Assembly: GCA_003165075.1 (NCBI GenBank)
Contig: PLSM01000094.1
Span: 111,509 to 175,508 of the forward strand
Direction of reading: 5' to 3'
From: Acidobacteriaceae bacterium
GTDB lineage: Bacteria; Acidobacteriota; Terriglobia; Terriglobales; Acidobacteriaceae
DNA: 64,000 nucleotides
In this document: positions 9,017 through 16,676 of the stretch, one piece after another
Layout of the letters: each line of letters starts with the position of its first letter
Numbering within the stretch: position 1 is the stretch's first letter
Program-made: the position numbers and the translations under genes
Notes under the pieces: model-generated
The model's input: only the letters and a program-made list of their open reading frames with translations
What the model was told of the DNA's origin: nothing
Databases searched by the model: none

Positions 9017-10447
9017 TCAACCTCTCTCTCCGTCAGGAATGGCGTGCAAGCTCTGAAACCGGTTGCTGAGTCCCCTTTCCTGGCGCGCGCTGGATGCGAG
9101 CGGCTCGGGTTCGTGCGGCTGCTGTTCAGGACTTCGCACATCTGTGAATCCCGCCGGAGTGCGCATGCGCCGCACGTAGACCCACAGATAAAAAATGCCC
9201 ATCGTCAAGAGGATGGGTGGAATTGGCCTTGTGACCGCAACCATCGCTATCTTTCCCAGCAGGCCCGTTGGACCTGGGTGCAGATCCTTGGTGAGCATTC
9301 CGAGAATTGCCAGCGGAATATCTCCTGTCAAAACAACCGCCGCAGTATTTACCAGAACAGCAACCCACCCAACCAGGCCGCCCTCGGCCCAGAGCAAGGC
9401 ACAGGCAGGAACGGTGAGCAGCAAGAGCTTCGCGTCATGATGGCGATGATAAACGGGGAGCAGGGAGAGCGCCGCGACTGCCGCTAGCGCCAACCATGCT
9501 GTTGCAGGCGAGCTGTGGGAGCGCAGAGTTACTAATATCCAAACGAGCAGGAGCGGTCCGCATATCAGATAGGTCACCGGGTTATAGAATTGCGGATTAT
9601 CGCGGAAGGCGCCGACGACGGCTTGCATGTCGATGACCGGATCCGGATCGCGGTTACCGGCTCGATTGAGCTCTGGATCGTTAAGACCGCCGTGTGCCGT
9701 TGTCTCCACCAGATTCGAGTGCAATTCCTGCATCCAACGGGGCGCAACGCTGGACGTCCACACGACCGCCGCGAGACCCAACACAAGAGTCACTGCGAGA
9801 GTTTGCAGTGCGCGCTTGCGGCAAATTCCCCCCGCCAGCAGGAAATAGAACCAGACCAGGCCCGCGACCTGGGGCTTGACGGCGAGGCTGATTGCCAGGC
9901 AGATCACACCCACCGCAGCAAGGCGCTCCTGGAGAAAACACCACGCGCCCACCAGGCAAAGGCTGACCACAATCCCTGCTGTATTTCCAGCCGCAAAGAT
10001 GTATTCGCAGTTAGCCAGCACCATGCAAGCCAGGAATACAGAAACGCCCGGCGCGCGTTTTGCCCCCACGCTCCACATCAAGAAGGCGGCGATGGTCAGG
10101 CCTGCGCCCGTCATGGCCATCCATAGCATATGCGCCGGCCCCCACGGCAGCATCGCCAAAGGAGCGATGAAAATAAATACAGTCGGCAGGTTTACGCATA
10201 TCGTGACAATCCCGGAAAGTTGGCTCAACTCCGGGGTATGATCGTGCTCTTCGGCCAGATAAACCGACTGCAGTTCACTTTGCCGGTAGGGGTCGCGATG
10301 CTGAAGCAGGCATCGCGCGCCGTAGTAGACCGCCTTGAAATCTATCATTCGGTGAGGCATGGAGCGCTCCAACGAAGCGCCCCAGGAAATGAAGATCCCA
10401 CTACTCAGCAGCAACAGAAGCACTCCGCCCAGCCGCGCTCTTGTCAT
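9017..10447 (-). CDS. GT87-family (DUF2029) membrane glycosyltransferase, paralogue 1
   Basis: A 476-residue polytopic GT-C protein with the signature DFKAVYYGARCLLQHRDPY. ATG 10447 (MTRARLGGVLLLL) is chosen over the track's 10552 because GGAAAGG lies just upstream and the longer ORF would run into the GT2 gene. Unlike its paralogues it carries a hydrophilic tail of about 45 residues after the last span (SPEQQPHEPEPLASSARQ). It follows the GT2 gene by 17 bases and precedes paralogue 2 by 2 bases, which fits one operon. A GT2 of the dolichol-phosphate-sugar synthase type directly upstream would supply the donor lipid these enzymes use. Confidence 0.87.
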   Translation of the reverse strand: MTRARLGGVLLLLLSSGIFISWGASLERSMPHRMIDFKAVYYGARCLLQHRDPYRQSELQSVYLAEEHDHTPELSQLSGIVTICVNLPTVFIFIAPLAMLPWGPAHMLWMAMTGAGLTIAAFLMWSVGAKRAPGVSVFLACMVLANCEYIFAAGNTAGIVVSLCLVGAWCFLQERLAAVGVICLAISLAVKPQVAGLVWFYFLLAGGICRKRALQTLAVTLVLGLAAVVWTSSVAPRWMQELHSNLVETTAHGGLNDPELNRAGNRDPDPVIDMQAVVGAFRDNPQFYNPVTYLICGPLLLVWILVTLRSHSSPATAWLALAAVAALSLLPVYHRHHDAKLLLLTVPACALLWAEGGLVGWVAVLVNTAAVVLTGDIPLAILGMLTKDLHPGPTGLLGKIAMVAVTRPIPPILLTMGIFYLWVYVRRMRTPAGFTDVRSPEQQPHEPEPLASSARQERGLSNRFQSLHAIPDGERG

Positions 10448-10464
10448 GTTCGACCTTTCCTTCT

Positions 10465-11253
10465 TCAGGGACGGTGCGTGAGCTCGGAATAGTACTTCTG
10501 TCTGACCTTTCTTCCTGATGCTTCGAAGCGCGGCAGGCGGACAAGGTGCCACTTGTGCGCCACAAAGCTCAACGTCGTGCCGAGAACTCCAAGTCCATAC
10601 TGCACGCTACGCTTGAAGTTGATGGACGAAGCTTCTCGAAAGTATTTCGTGGGGCAGGAGATTTCTCCGATGCGGAAGCCGAACATAACGGCCTGCGCGA
10701 TCATCTGGTTGTCAAAGACAAAGTCGTCGGAGTTCTCGAGTATCGGTAGAGTCTCAAGCAGCTCGCGCGAGAATGCACGGAAGCCGGTGTGATATTCCGA
10801 TAGCTTGACGCCCAGAAACAGATTTTGAAACGCGGTGAGGAAGCGGTTGGCGATGTACTTATAGAGCGGCATGCCGCCCCGGAGTGCGCCACCGCCCAGA
10901 ATCCGCGAGCCAAGCACCATGTCGTAAACACCACTGGCCACCATGCCAGCCATGGCCGGGACCAGGGAGGGTGTGTACTGATAATCGGGGTGGACCATGA
11001 CCACAATATCGGCGCCCGCAGCCAGAGCCTCTTGATAACAGGTCTGCTGGTTGCGGCCATAGCCGTAGTTGGTATCGTGAACGAAGGTCTGCACGCCGAG
11101 TTCACGGGACAGTTGCGCGGTTTGGTCCCTGCTGGAGTCATCGACAAGAATCTTGATATCCACCACAGCAGACAGCTCGCGCACTGTCACTTCCAAAGTT
11201 TTCTCGGCGTTGTAGGCCGGCATCACGACCGCAATTCGTTTTCCGTCGATCAT
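10465..11253 (-). CDS. Family 2 glycosyltransferase, polyprenyl-phosphate sugar synthase type
   Basis: GT-A fold transferase expected to move a sugar from a nucleotide donor to a lipid phosphate on the cytosolic face. The N-terminus IAVVMPAYNAEKTLEVTV is typical of the family. ILVDDSS supplies the first acidic motif, VMVHPDYQY sits where the DxD is expected (HPD variant), and YHTGFRAFSRE plus NSDDFVFDNQM match the acceptor and ED-type loops of DPM1-like enzymes. It has no obvious membrane span, unlike bactoprenol glucosyltransferases. ATG 11253 (MIDGKRIAVV) has GAGGG 10 bases upstream; ATG 11274 is an alternative. It sits between the GT39-like gene and four GT87 genes, whose donor it may make. 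Confidence 0.86.
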   Translation of the reverse strand: MIDGKRIAVVMPAYNAEKTLEVTVRELSAVVDIKILVDDSSRDQTAQLSRELGVQTFVHDTNYGYGRNQQTCYQEALAAGADIVVMVHPDYQYTPSLVPAMAGMVASGVYDMVLGSRILGGGALRGGMPLYKYIANRFLTAFQNLFLGVKLSEYHTGFRAFSRELLETLPILENSDDFVFDNQMIAQAVMFGFRIGEISCPTKYFREASSINFKRSVQYGLGVLGTTLSFVAHKWHLVRLPRFEASGRKVRQKYYSELTHRP

Positions 11254-11304
11254 GGATTCACGACCCTCATCCATCTATTTTCTTACAAACATACCTCAGG
11301 CGGA

Positions 11305-13065
11305 TTACCGTGTTACCGGGGTTACCTGCTCAGGCACCGGATAAGGGACGGCCTCTGCCGGACTCAGATCCGGCTGCACCAGCCAGACCTTCCGATTCTT
11401 ATAGTACTGGAATAGCTCACGATTACTGGCCCCATCCATCTCGTGCGCCCAGATGACCTTCGAATCATCGATGTCGGCGGCATTGAAAATCCACTCCTGG
11501 GTGAGATACGGGTCCGCAGAGGCGCGGACTAAAACCAGTTGCTGGCCAGGAAGCTGTTCCAACCGGCTCTCAATATTCGCTCGTTCCGTACCGAAATGAT
11601 CAGGTCCATACCAACGGTCCATCCACGCGCTTGGCGGCGCCTCGGAAATTGGGAAATGGAGCGCACGGTCAAATAACCGTAGTCCTGCCATCACCAGGCA
11701 TATGGTTACGCTCAGTCGCACGATTGTCGTGCCCACTCGTTGACCCCCGGGGCTCCAATGCCACAGATGACGCATGGCCTGCAATCCCACGGCATAGAGG
11801 GCCCCCGCAAAAGGCGCCAGATAATGCGGGATCAGGTAGATCTCAATCAACATTCCTGCCACGAGAACGAGCAAACACACAACGAGGAACCGGATGCGCC
11901 GGTCGCGGAGTGTCCAGGGAAGAAAGACGAGCGGGGGAAACAACGCGAATCCGGCGAAAAACAACTCCGCCCTGACTGGTTTGATCAGCGTTTGGAGTAG
12001 GAAGCCCGACGGCTTACGGAATGAATTGAATTCTGCGAGCTCGACGTCGCGATAATAGTGGAGCATGACTTCGTGGTGATAAACCGGCTCCGGCCGCGGC
12101 GACTGCCAGAAGTAATAGGGCGCCATGGCGTAGGTCGCTCGATTGACGGTGTAGGGCAAGGTAAGTGGGTTGCCAAAGGCGCGGTAATCGTAATAACCCA
12201 ACCACGCGGCAACGGCAACGAGCAGCGCCAGCGCGGGCACGGTACGCCGGAAGAGGACCGCGGCGGTAGGCCGGCCTTTCGCGGTCAGCAACCAGTGGAG
12301 CATCGCCACCGCGACGGGGATGCAAAGAAGCACGCATTCATAGGGACGGGTAATGGCAAGGAGACCAATGCCCACGGCCATCAGCAGAGCATATCGCGGG
12401 CGCGCAGTGCGCATGAAGCGCGGCAGCCCACCCAGCACCAGTGCGCCGCCCAATGCAGCGATGGAACCGCCACCGGTGTAGCTATTGGTCCAGTAACTGA
12501 AAATGCCCAGGCGCAGAACTGAGAGGAATCCGCCCAGGAGTGCCCAGCAGGGCGGCAACCACGCCTGCAGCATCCAGCAAAGTGCAGAGCACATGAGGCC
12601 GCTGGCGATGAGAAGCCCGTACCAGGGATGGCCGAAAAGGACTTTCCCCGTGGCAAGCACAAGGCCTTGACCAGGAAAGTACATAGACATGTACGTTGGC
12701 TTCATGTCGACGAAGATGGCTTCGAAGTGAACCCACATGGCGGGCGTTGGATTGGCGAGACGCCCGTGAGCAAACGTGTCCCCCGAGAGCAGGAAGCTGA
12801 AATCGTCTGCGATAACCGGGAGCGGGCGGGGTAACAAAGGAAGAATCACAAGGCGCAGAAGAACCATGGTCAGCCCAACAACGGCCACTGCCAATTCCTG
12901 CTTTCGCGCCAGGCGCCCGAATCCACGCTCAATCTGTGAGAAACCAGCAAAACCGAGTCGCGGCCATGCAAAGGCAACGGCAACCCCGATTGCTGTGAGA
13001 CCACCCTCAACCAGCATCGGTGTAATCGATTCGCCCAAAGAAGGAGAAGTCTGAAGCATGTACAT
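11305..13065 (-). CDS. Polytopic GT39/ArnT-like membrane protein, putative glycosyltransferase
   Basis: A 586-residue membrane protein with about eleven spans and a C-terminal soluble domain of about 120 residues. The first periplasmic loop holds ADDFSFLLSGDTFAHGR, the Asp-rich loop position used by GT39/GT83 polyprenyl-phosphate sugar transferases, followed by MWVHFEAIF. The family is recognisable, but the acceptor is not. ATG 13065 (MYMLQTS) or ATG 13059 could be the start. It heads the minus-strand glycosyltransferase run, ends 51 bases before the GT2 gene, and lies downstream of the structured region at 13193-13324. A role in surface-glycan or protein glycosylation is inference from context. 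Confidence 0.72.
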   Translation of the reverse strand: MYMLQTSPSLGESITPMLVEGGLTAIGVAVAFAWPRLGFAGFSQIERGFGRLARKQELAVAVVGLTMVLLRLVILPLLPRPLPVIADDFSFLLSGDTFAHGRLANPTPAMWVHFEAIFVDMKPTYMSMYFPGQGLVLATGKVLFGHPWYGLLIASGLMCSALCWMLQAWLPPCWALLGGFLSVLRLGIFSYWTNSYTGGGSIAALGGALVLGGLPRFMRTARPRYALLMAVGIGLLAITRPYECVLLCIPVAVAMLHWLLTAKGRPTAAVLFRRTVPALALLVAVAAWLGYYDYRAFGNPLTLPYTVNRATYAMAPYYFWQSPRPEPVYHHEVMLHYYRDVELAEFNSFRKPSGFLLQTLIKPVRAELFFAGFALFPPLVFLPWTLRDRRIRFLVVCLLVLVAGMLIEIYLIPHYLAPFAGALYAVGLQAMRHLWHWSPGGQRVGTTIVRLSVTICLVMAGLRLFDRALHFPISEAPPSAWMDRWYGPDHFGTERANIESRLEQLPGQQLVLVRASADPYLTQEWIFNAADIDDSKVIWAHEMDGASNRELFQYYKNRKVWLVQPDLSPAEAVPYPVPEQVTPVTR

Positions 13066-13192
13066 CGAGCTGCTATGCCGGACGGCAGGAAAGGAGGTGA
13101 CTGAGATAGGCGCGGAGTAGGAATTTCATATGCAGCATATTCTAACTCTTAACAAGTTGAAGCTGAGCGCATTAAGTACTGAAGCCGGCGTA

Positions 13193-13324
13193 GAAGGTAG
13201 AGGGAGTACCCACGGAAATATCTTGTTTTCCGCGAGCCACTCCCCCAGGAGAATGGAGGGAACTGGTGTTTGCATTAGCCCTGAGGGGAAGCTAAGCAGT
13301 ATGGGCCAAAACCAGGAGACCTTC
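13193..13324 (+). ncRNA. Candidate structured RNA with a B12-box-like sequence
   Basis: A closing helix GAAGGT (13193-13198)/ACCTTC (13319-13324) can extend with GCGT/ATGC. It encloses three nested hairpins: GGGAGT/ACTCCC with inner CGGAAA/TTTCCG (13202-13244), CCAG/CTGG (13245-13266), and TTAGC/GCTAA around CCTGAGGGG (13275-13295). The 3' side contains ACCAGGAGACCTTCC, close to the cobalamin-riboswitch B12 box. The rest of the cobalamin core, in particular a proper CGCAACTG segment, is not found. A G-T pair in the outer helix favours plus-strand folding, yet no plus-strand gene follows, so it may be a free RNA or a remnant. On the minus strand it would lie in the leader of the glycosyltransferase run. 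Confidence 0.4.
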
Positions 13325-13598
13325 CCATGCATCTTTGCAAATGATTTGCCAGGTTAATTTAGGGGCCAAGCCGCCACGAGTCCCGGTGGTTCCCGGATTC
13401 CCGCAGCCACCCCGTTCTGGCCATGATTCAGTGGTTGAACCACTAACGAGATCCCGATTTCGCTAGCTCTGACTCAGGATCGACCCCAAAAACAGAGCCT
13501 GCGCATTCGACATCCAGTTTGCACTTCGGCGATGGTCCGCTTCGTGCCGCGTGCAATTACCACTACGACTGGCTTTCCAACAGAACTGGAAATTCAGA
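13325..13598. other. Intergenic stretch with no supported gene
   Basis: This lies between the structured RNA candidate and the end of the second pilin gene. It has several short complementary segments (for example AGTGGTTGAACCACT at 13431-13445, a perfect palindrome except for the central base) but no ORF with a ribosome site. It would be the 3' untranslated region of the pilin transcript. The 13126-13332 minus ORF of the track covers the RNA candidate and has no coding signature. Confidence 0.5.
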
Positions 13599-13796
13599 CT
13601 ACGTAATGTAACTGCCGACGGTGGTAGAAACCTGTCGGAACGCCTTGTTGAGGCCAGACGCCATGGACGACATTCCCGCAGTCGCTCCGAAGGCAACCGT
13701 TGCAACAACAAGTGCGTACTCGACCAGATCCTGACCCTCTTTGTCGTTGATCAGGATCTGAAGCCTGAGAACCCAATTGTCTAGGACATCCCTCAT
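13599..13796 (-). CDS. Flp-type pilin, second copy
   Basis: Major-pilin-type subunit of the Tad/Flp pilus, 65 residues. The prepilin motif EGQDLVEYALVVA follows a 20-residue leader; TadV would cleave after the Gly, leaving a mature N-terminus with Glu at +5, and the hydrophobic segment VVATVAFGATAGMSSMA follows. The C-terminus KAF-QVSTTVGSYIT is almost identical to that of the first copy, but the leader differs (MRDVLDNWVLRLQILINDK). GGAG precedes the ATG. It lies 74 bases downstream of the first pilin with a hairpin between, so it probably shares the same transcript at lower level. Confidence 0.93.
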   Translation of the reverse strand: MRDVLDNWVLRLQILINDKEGQDLVEYALVVATVAFGATAGMSSMASGLNKAFRQVSTTVGSYIT

Positions 13797-13836
13797 TAAA
13801 TGTCTCCTGCGGTTTGAAATCTGACGGCAATCCGTA

Positions 13837-13861
13837 CCGGGCTTGTCTCTGGCAAACCCGG
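13837..13861 (-). terminator. Hairpin between the two pilin genes
   Basis: On the minus strand CCGGGTTTG and CAAGCCCGG pair over 9 bp (one G-U) around a 7-base loop, ten bases past the stop of the first pilin. No T-run follows, so it is more likely a partial terminator or an mRNA stabiliser that raises first-pilin mRNA over the second than a full terminator. Confidence 0.45.
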
Positions 13862-13870
13862 AATTCCAGA

Positions 13871-14068
13871 CTACGTAATGTAGGAGCCGAGGGTGGTGGA
13901 AACCTGCCCGAACGCCTTGTTGAGCCCGGTCGCCAGGGACGACATACCAGCTGTCGCGCCGAAAGCGATCAAAGCCACAACGAGGGCGTACTCAACCAAG
14001 TCCTGACCTTCTTCGCGAGACATCAGATCCTGGGCCTTAACGAACATCTTGAGCATCAGATCATTCAT
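13871..14068 (-). CDS. Flp-type pilin, first copy (sigma-54 promoter proximal)
   Basis: Flp pilin of 65 residues. The leader MNDLMLKMFVKAQDLMSREEG ends in the Tad prepilin cleavage context EEG/QDLVEYALVVA, with Glu at +5 of the mature protein, and the hydrophobic helix ALIAFGATAGMSSLA follows. The ribosome site AAGGAGAG lies 9 bases upstream of ATG 14068. It is the first gene after a near-consensus sigma-54 promoter at 14124-14139, implying regulated, potentially high expression. The mature pilin is about 44 residues and polymerises in the inner membrane through the TadA/TadB/TadC machine and exits through the secretin at 15093-16676. Confidence 0.95.
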   Translation of the reverse strand: MNDLMLKMFVKAQDLMSREEGQDLVEYALVVALIAFGATAGMSSLATGLNKAFGQVSTTLGSYIT

Positions 14069-14123
14069 GTGTGTTCTCTCCTTGATTTTCGAATCCAGTC
14101 ACAGACTGGTGTGCACTCTACTT

Positions 14124-14139
14124 AGCAAGCGCCGTGCCA
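14124..14139 (-). promoter_or_regulatory. Sigma-54 (RpoN) promoter for the flp pilins
   Basis: Minus strand TGGCACGGCGCTTGCT matches the RpoN consensus TGGCAC-N5-TTGCA/T at every conserved base, with GG at -24 and GC at -12 correctly spaced. The predicted start of transcription is near 14112, giving a leader of about 45 bases to the first pilin ATG. A sigma-54 AAA+ activator is encoded at 26752-28146 in the same locus. Confidence 0.88.
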
Positions 14140-14419
14140 TTTGGTTGTAGCATCGCGTCTCATTAGAAGTCAATAACTTACGAGAAGCTACCCTCAATGA
14201 TGTGTAACCTATTGTTTACAGGAAGGACCCCATGACCCGTACTCGTATACATAACACATTAGAAGCATGCCATAACACAAATTTGCAGAGCCACCCGTGA
14301 TGAAAGTAACAAACAGCGCGCTCGAAAAGTTACTCAATGACTGGCAAGGAGTGGTCTCCTGTGGGTGTGTCGGCTGTGCACTGCAGCCCAGTCACAGAAT
14401 GGCAGAAACTGAGAATCGT
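14140..14419. other. Region upstream of the pilin promoter
   Basis: AT-richer than the surroundings, with no supported gene. It separates the pilin promoter from the end of the DUF192 gene, and an activator-binding site for the sigma-54 regulator would be expected here. CATTAGAAG occurs at 14159-14167 and again at 14259-14267 as CATTAGAAG, which could be part of such a site but is not strong evidence. Confidence 0.4.
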
Positions 14420-14881
14420 CTAGTCGGGAGATATACAATCGTGCCCCGCAACCGGCGGAGCGGCAGGAAAGAATTCCAGGAAGTCTCCAGCCTCGGTGCA
14501 CGTCTCTCGGATCACTCCGGCGGCAAGCTCAATCACAGAATGCGCGGACAGGCAGGCAGACATGCGCCAAGGCGGCACGTTGCTCCTCACCTTTCTGATG
14601 CGGTGTCTTCGGTCAAGGAAGACAAGGTCGATCGGGAACTGCATTCCGATGGTATGCACGGCCTCACAGGGGAGTATCCACAAACCTTCACCAGGACCGA
14701 GGCCTTTGCGCCCCAGCAGGCCTTTGGTGCGCTTTGCGCCATGATCGGCAACTTCCATGCTGCTGGCCAGCTGGGTATGGCGCGTAGTGTTCAGAACCTG
14801 AAGGCGAATCTCCGCGCCGGGTTGCGTGCGCCCTGCGCCCCCTCCGTGCAGCGCCATGGAAAACCAGGCAGGCAGCTTCAT
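14420..14881 (-). CDS. DUF192-domain protein of the Tad locus
   Basis: A 153-residue protein consisting almost entirely of a DUF192 domain: the signature runs KGLLGRKGLGPGEGLWI, then VHTIGMQFPIDLVFLD and the late VIELAAG. The biochemical function of DUF192 is not established. AAGGAG lies 13 bases upstream of ATG 14881. It sits between the secretin gene and the pilin promoter on the same strand as both. A second DUF192-like domain is fused to PilZ at 19696-20667 in this locus, which makes a pilus-linked role likely but unproven. No clear signal peptide is seen. Confidence 0.82.
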   Translation of the reverse strand: MKLPAWFSMALHGGGAGRTQPGAEIRLQVLNTTRHTQLASSMEVADHGAKRTKGLLGRKGLGPGEGLWILPCEAVHTIGMQFPIDLVFLDRRHRIRKVRSNVPPWRMSACLSAHSVIELAAGVIRETCTEAGDFLEFFPAAPPVAGHDCISPD

Positions 14882-15009
14882 CTTGTACCTGTGGCTCCTT
14901 TGAAGATGCTACGGCAGCCGGGAATAATCAGGTGCGACCGCAGCGACGGGGCACAGCCCCACAAAGAAGCGGTGAATGAGCGCTATGATGCCTCACCCGG
15001 ATAAGGTGG

Positions 15010-15038
15010 CGCCCCGGCTAGAAGTCCTCACCGGGGCG
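15010..15038. terminator. Strong GC hairpin downstream of the secretin gene
   Basis: CGCCCCGG and CCGGGGCG pair perfectly over 8 bp around a 13-base loop, about 55 bases after the secretin stop. There is no adjacent U-run on the minus strand, so factor-independent termination is uncertain. It may protect the 3' end of the cpaB-secretin mRNA. Confidence 0.4.
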
Positions 15039-15092
15039 AAATAAGAACGGTCACGCATGCTGCACGGTCCAGACCGACGATTGAATACCGCC

Positions 15093-16676
15093 TTACTGAG
15101 ATCCGGGTCCGGCGCTGGTGCCAACCGCCGTATTCGCGGTAGCGGCGCCGCCACCGTAACTACCGCCGCCACCCGACGCACTCATCGATCCGTCGATGTT
15201 CAGCGGCTGCTCCGGCTTCATGCTATCCAGCAGTTTCTCGACAGGAATGGTTGGAGGCGGAGGCGCCGGACTGTTCTCAGCCGTCTTTGCGTCAGGATTG
15301 TGCATCGGAATTCCGGAGTTGGGCGGAAGGAAGGCTTGAGGATACTTAAGCTCCGGCAACGCCGCGCCGGCCGGAATAGGAGCCACGATCTCCGGCGTCA
15401 CAAGCACAATCAGTTCGGTATTGGTCTTGGTCCTTTGAATCGACTGGAAAAACTTGCCCAGAATGGGAATGTCGCCCAGAAAGGGTATCTTCTGGAAAGA
15501 CTCATTTTCACGGTTATCGAGCAGGCCGCCAATGGCGAAACTCTGACCGTCCTGCAGTTCGACCTCCGTCTTCACTCGGCGAATGTCAATTGCAGGCACG
15601 TCAAATCCACCGATTTGGATGGCCTGGGTAAAATCCAGTGAACTGACTTCCGGGGCTACCTGAAGACGAATGGTTCCGCGCGGAGTGATGGTGGGAATGA
15701 AGTTTAGCCGGACCCCATACTCCTTGAACATGAGGGTAATGGTGGCCCCGCCGGTCGTTCCGGCTGCCTGGGCAACTGGATATGGATATTCGCCGCCGGC
15801 AAGGAAGCTGGCCTGTTTCCCGTTCAAGGCCATTACGTTGGGCTCGGCAAGCACCTCAACCAGGCCCTGGGTCTGGAGGGCTTCGATTGTCGCACCGAGA
15901 TCCAACCCGGGGTAAAAGGCGAAGAGGTTCAGCGCATTGGAAAGTGACACCGCGGACGCAGTCGAACCAGTGGGAATGGTAGGCGAAGGCGGACTGAATT
16001 GACCCGTCGAGACACTGCCGATGGTGTTTCCAAGCCCAGTGCTGAAGACGTTAATCCCCAGCTGCTTTTCTTTGGTGCGGTCCACACTGGCAAATCGCAC
16101 CTTGAGCAGAATCTGCGGGTCCGAGGCAGGCACGCTGACGTTGAGCAGGTTGACGACCTTGCCTATCGAAGCGGCGATCGTTTGCGCCCGGTCGGAACTG
16201 TTCAGATCCTTCACTGTGCCGCGAAGAAAGATGCTGCCATTCTCTTCGCTGACCCTGAGATTTTGACCCGGAAGTTCGTTCCTGAGTTCGCGGCGGACGG
16301 CCTCAAGGCGGTCATTGGTGACGTAGGAGCTGGGCCGAACAGTTACGTTGAAAAACTGCCGGCTGCCGCTCGTGTCCCAGAGAATCAGCGTGGTCTCTCC
16401 GGGAGTCTTGCCGTTGACCAGAATCTGATTAGGGCTGATTGCGACGGCCTCCGCAAAGTCGCCCAGACCCACAACAATCCGCGTCACGGGCCGCGCAAGG
16501 TCCAGCACCACTGACTTACCCACGGCAACGGACAGATCGTTTGTGGAGTCCTGGCTGGGAGCTGCTACCGGCGAAGTAGCGGGCGGAGCAGTCTGCGCCC
16601 AAAGGCCTGCCCCGGGGCTGAAGAGGAAAGTCAATGCACTGACAAAAGCAATGGCGACCCCAGTTCTTGCTCTCAC
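15093..16676 (-). CDS. cpaC: Tad pilus secretin (CpaC/RcpA family)
   Basis: Outer-membrane channel for the Flp pilus, 527 residues. A signal peptide (MRARTGVAIAFVSALTFLFSPGAGLWAQ) is followed by the pilus-assembly N-domain (VGKSVVLDLARPVTRIVVG, about residues 48-118), a BON-like domain (about 120-185) and the secretin domain (about 230-430) with VEVLAEPNVMALNGKQASFLAGGEYPYP and IPFLGDIPILGKFF. The C-terminal tail of about 90 residues is Pro, Gly and Ser rich. The start is GTG 16676, which overlaps the cpaB stop in a GTGA junction, so the two genes are coupled. Confidence 0.94.
   Translation of the reverse strand: MRARTGVAIAFVSALTFLFSPGAGLWAQTAPPATSPVAAPSQDSTNDLSVAVGKSVVLDLARPVTRIVVGLGDFAEAVAISPNQILVNGKTPGETTLILWDTSGSRQFFNVTVRPSSYVTNDRLEAVRRELRNELPGQNLRVSEENGSIFLRGTVKDLNSSDRAQTIAASIGKVVNLLNVSVPASDPQILLKVRFASVDRTKEKQLGINVFSTGLGNTIGSVSTGQFSPPSPTIPTGSTASAVSLSNALNLFAFYPGLDLGATIEALQTQGLVEVLAEPNVMALNGKQASFLAGGEYPYPVAQAAGTTGGATITLMFKEYGVRLNFIPTITPRGTIRLQVAPEVSSLDFTQAIQIGGFDVPAIDIRRVKTEVELQDGQSFAIGGLLDNRENESFQKIPFLGDIPILGKFFQSIQRTKTNTELIVLVTPEIVAPIPAGAALPELKYPQAFLPPNSGIPMHNPDAKTAENSPAPPPPTIPVEKLLDSMKPEQPLNIDGSMSASGGGGSYGGGAATANTAVGTSAGPGSQ

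Noticed and set aside
13193-13324. Calling a cobalamin riboswitch here outright
   Set aside because: Only the B12-box-like ACCAGGAGACC is convincing. The GCCACTG and CGCAACTG core elements and a downstream plus-strand gene are lacking, so it is reported as an RNA candidate only.
14297-15004. 235-residue plus-strand ORF opposite the DUF192 gene
   Set aside because: The minus-strand DUF192 reading explains the sequence; the plus ORF is low in recognisable structure.
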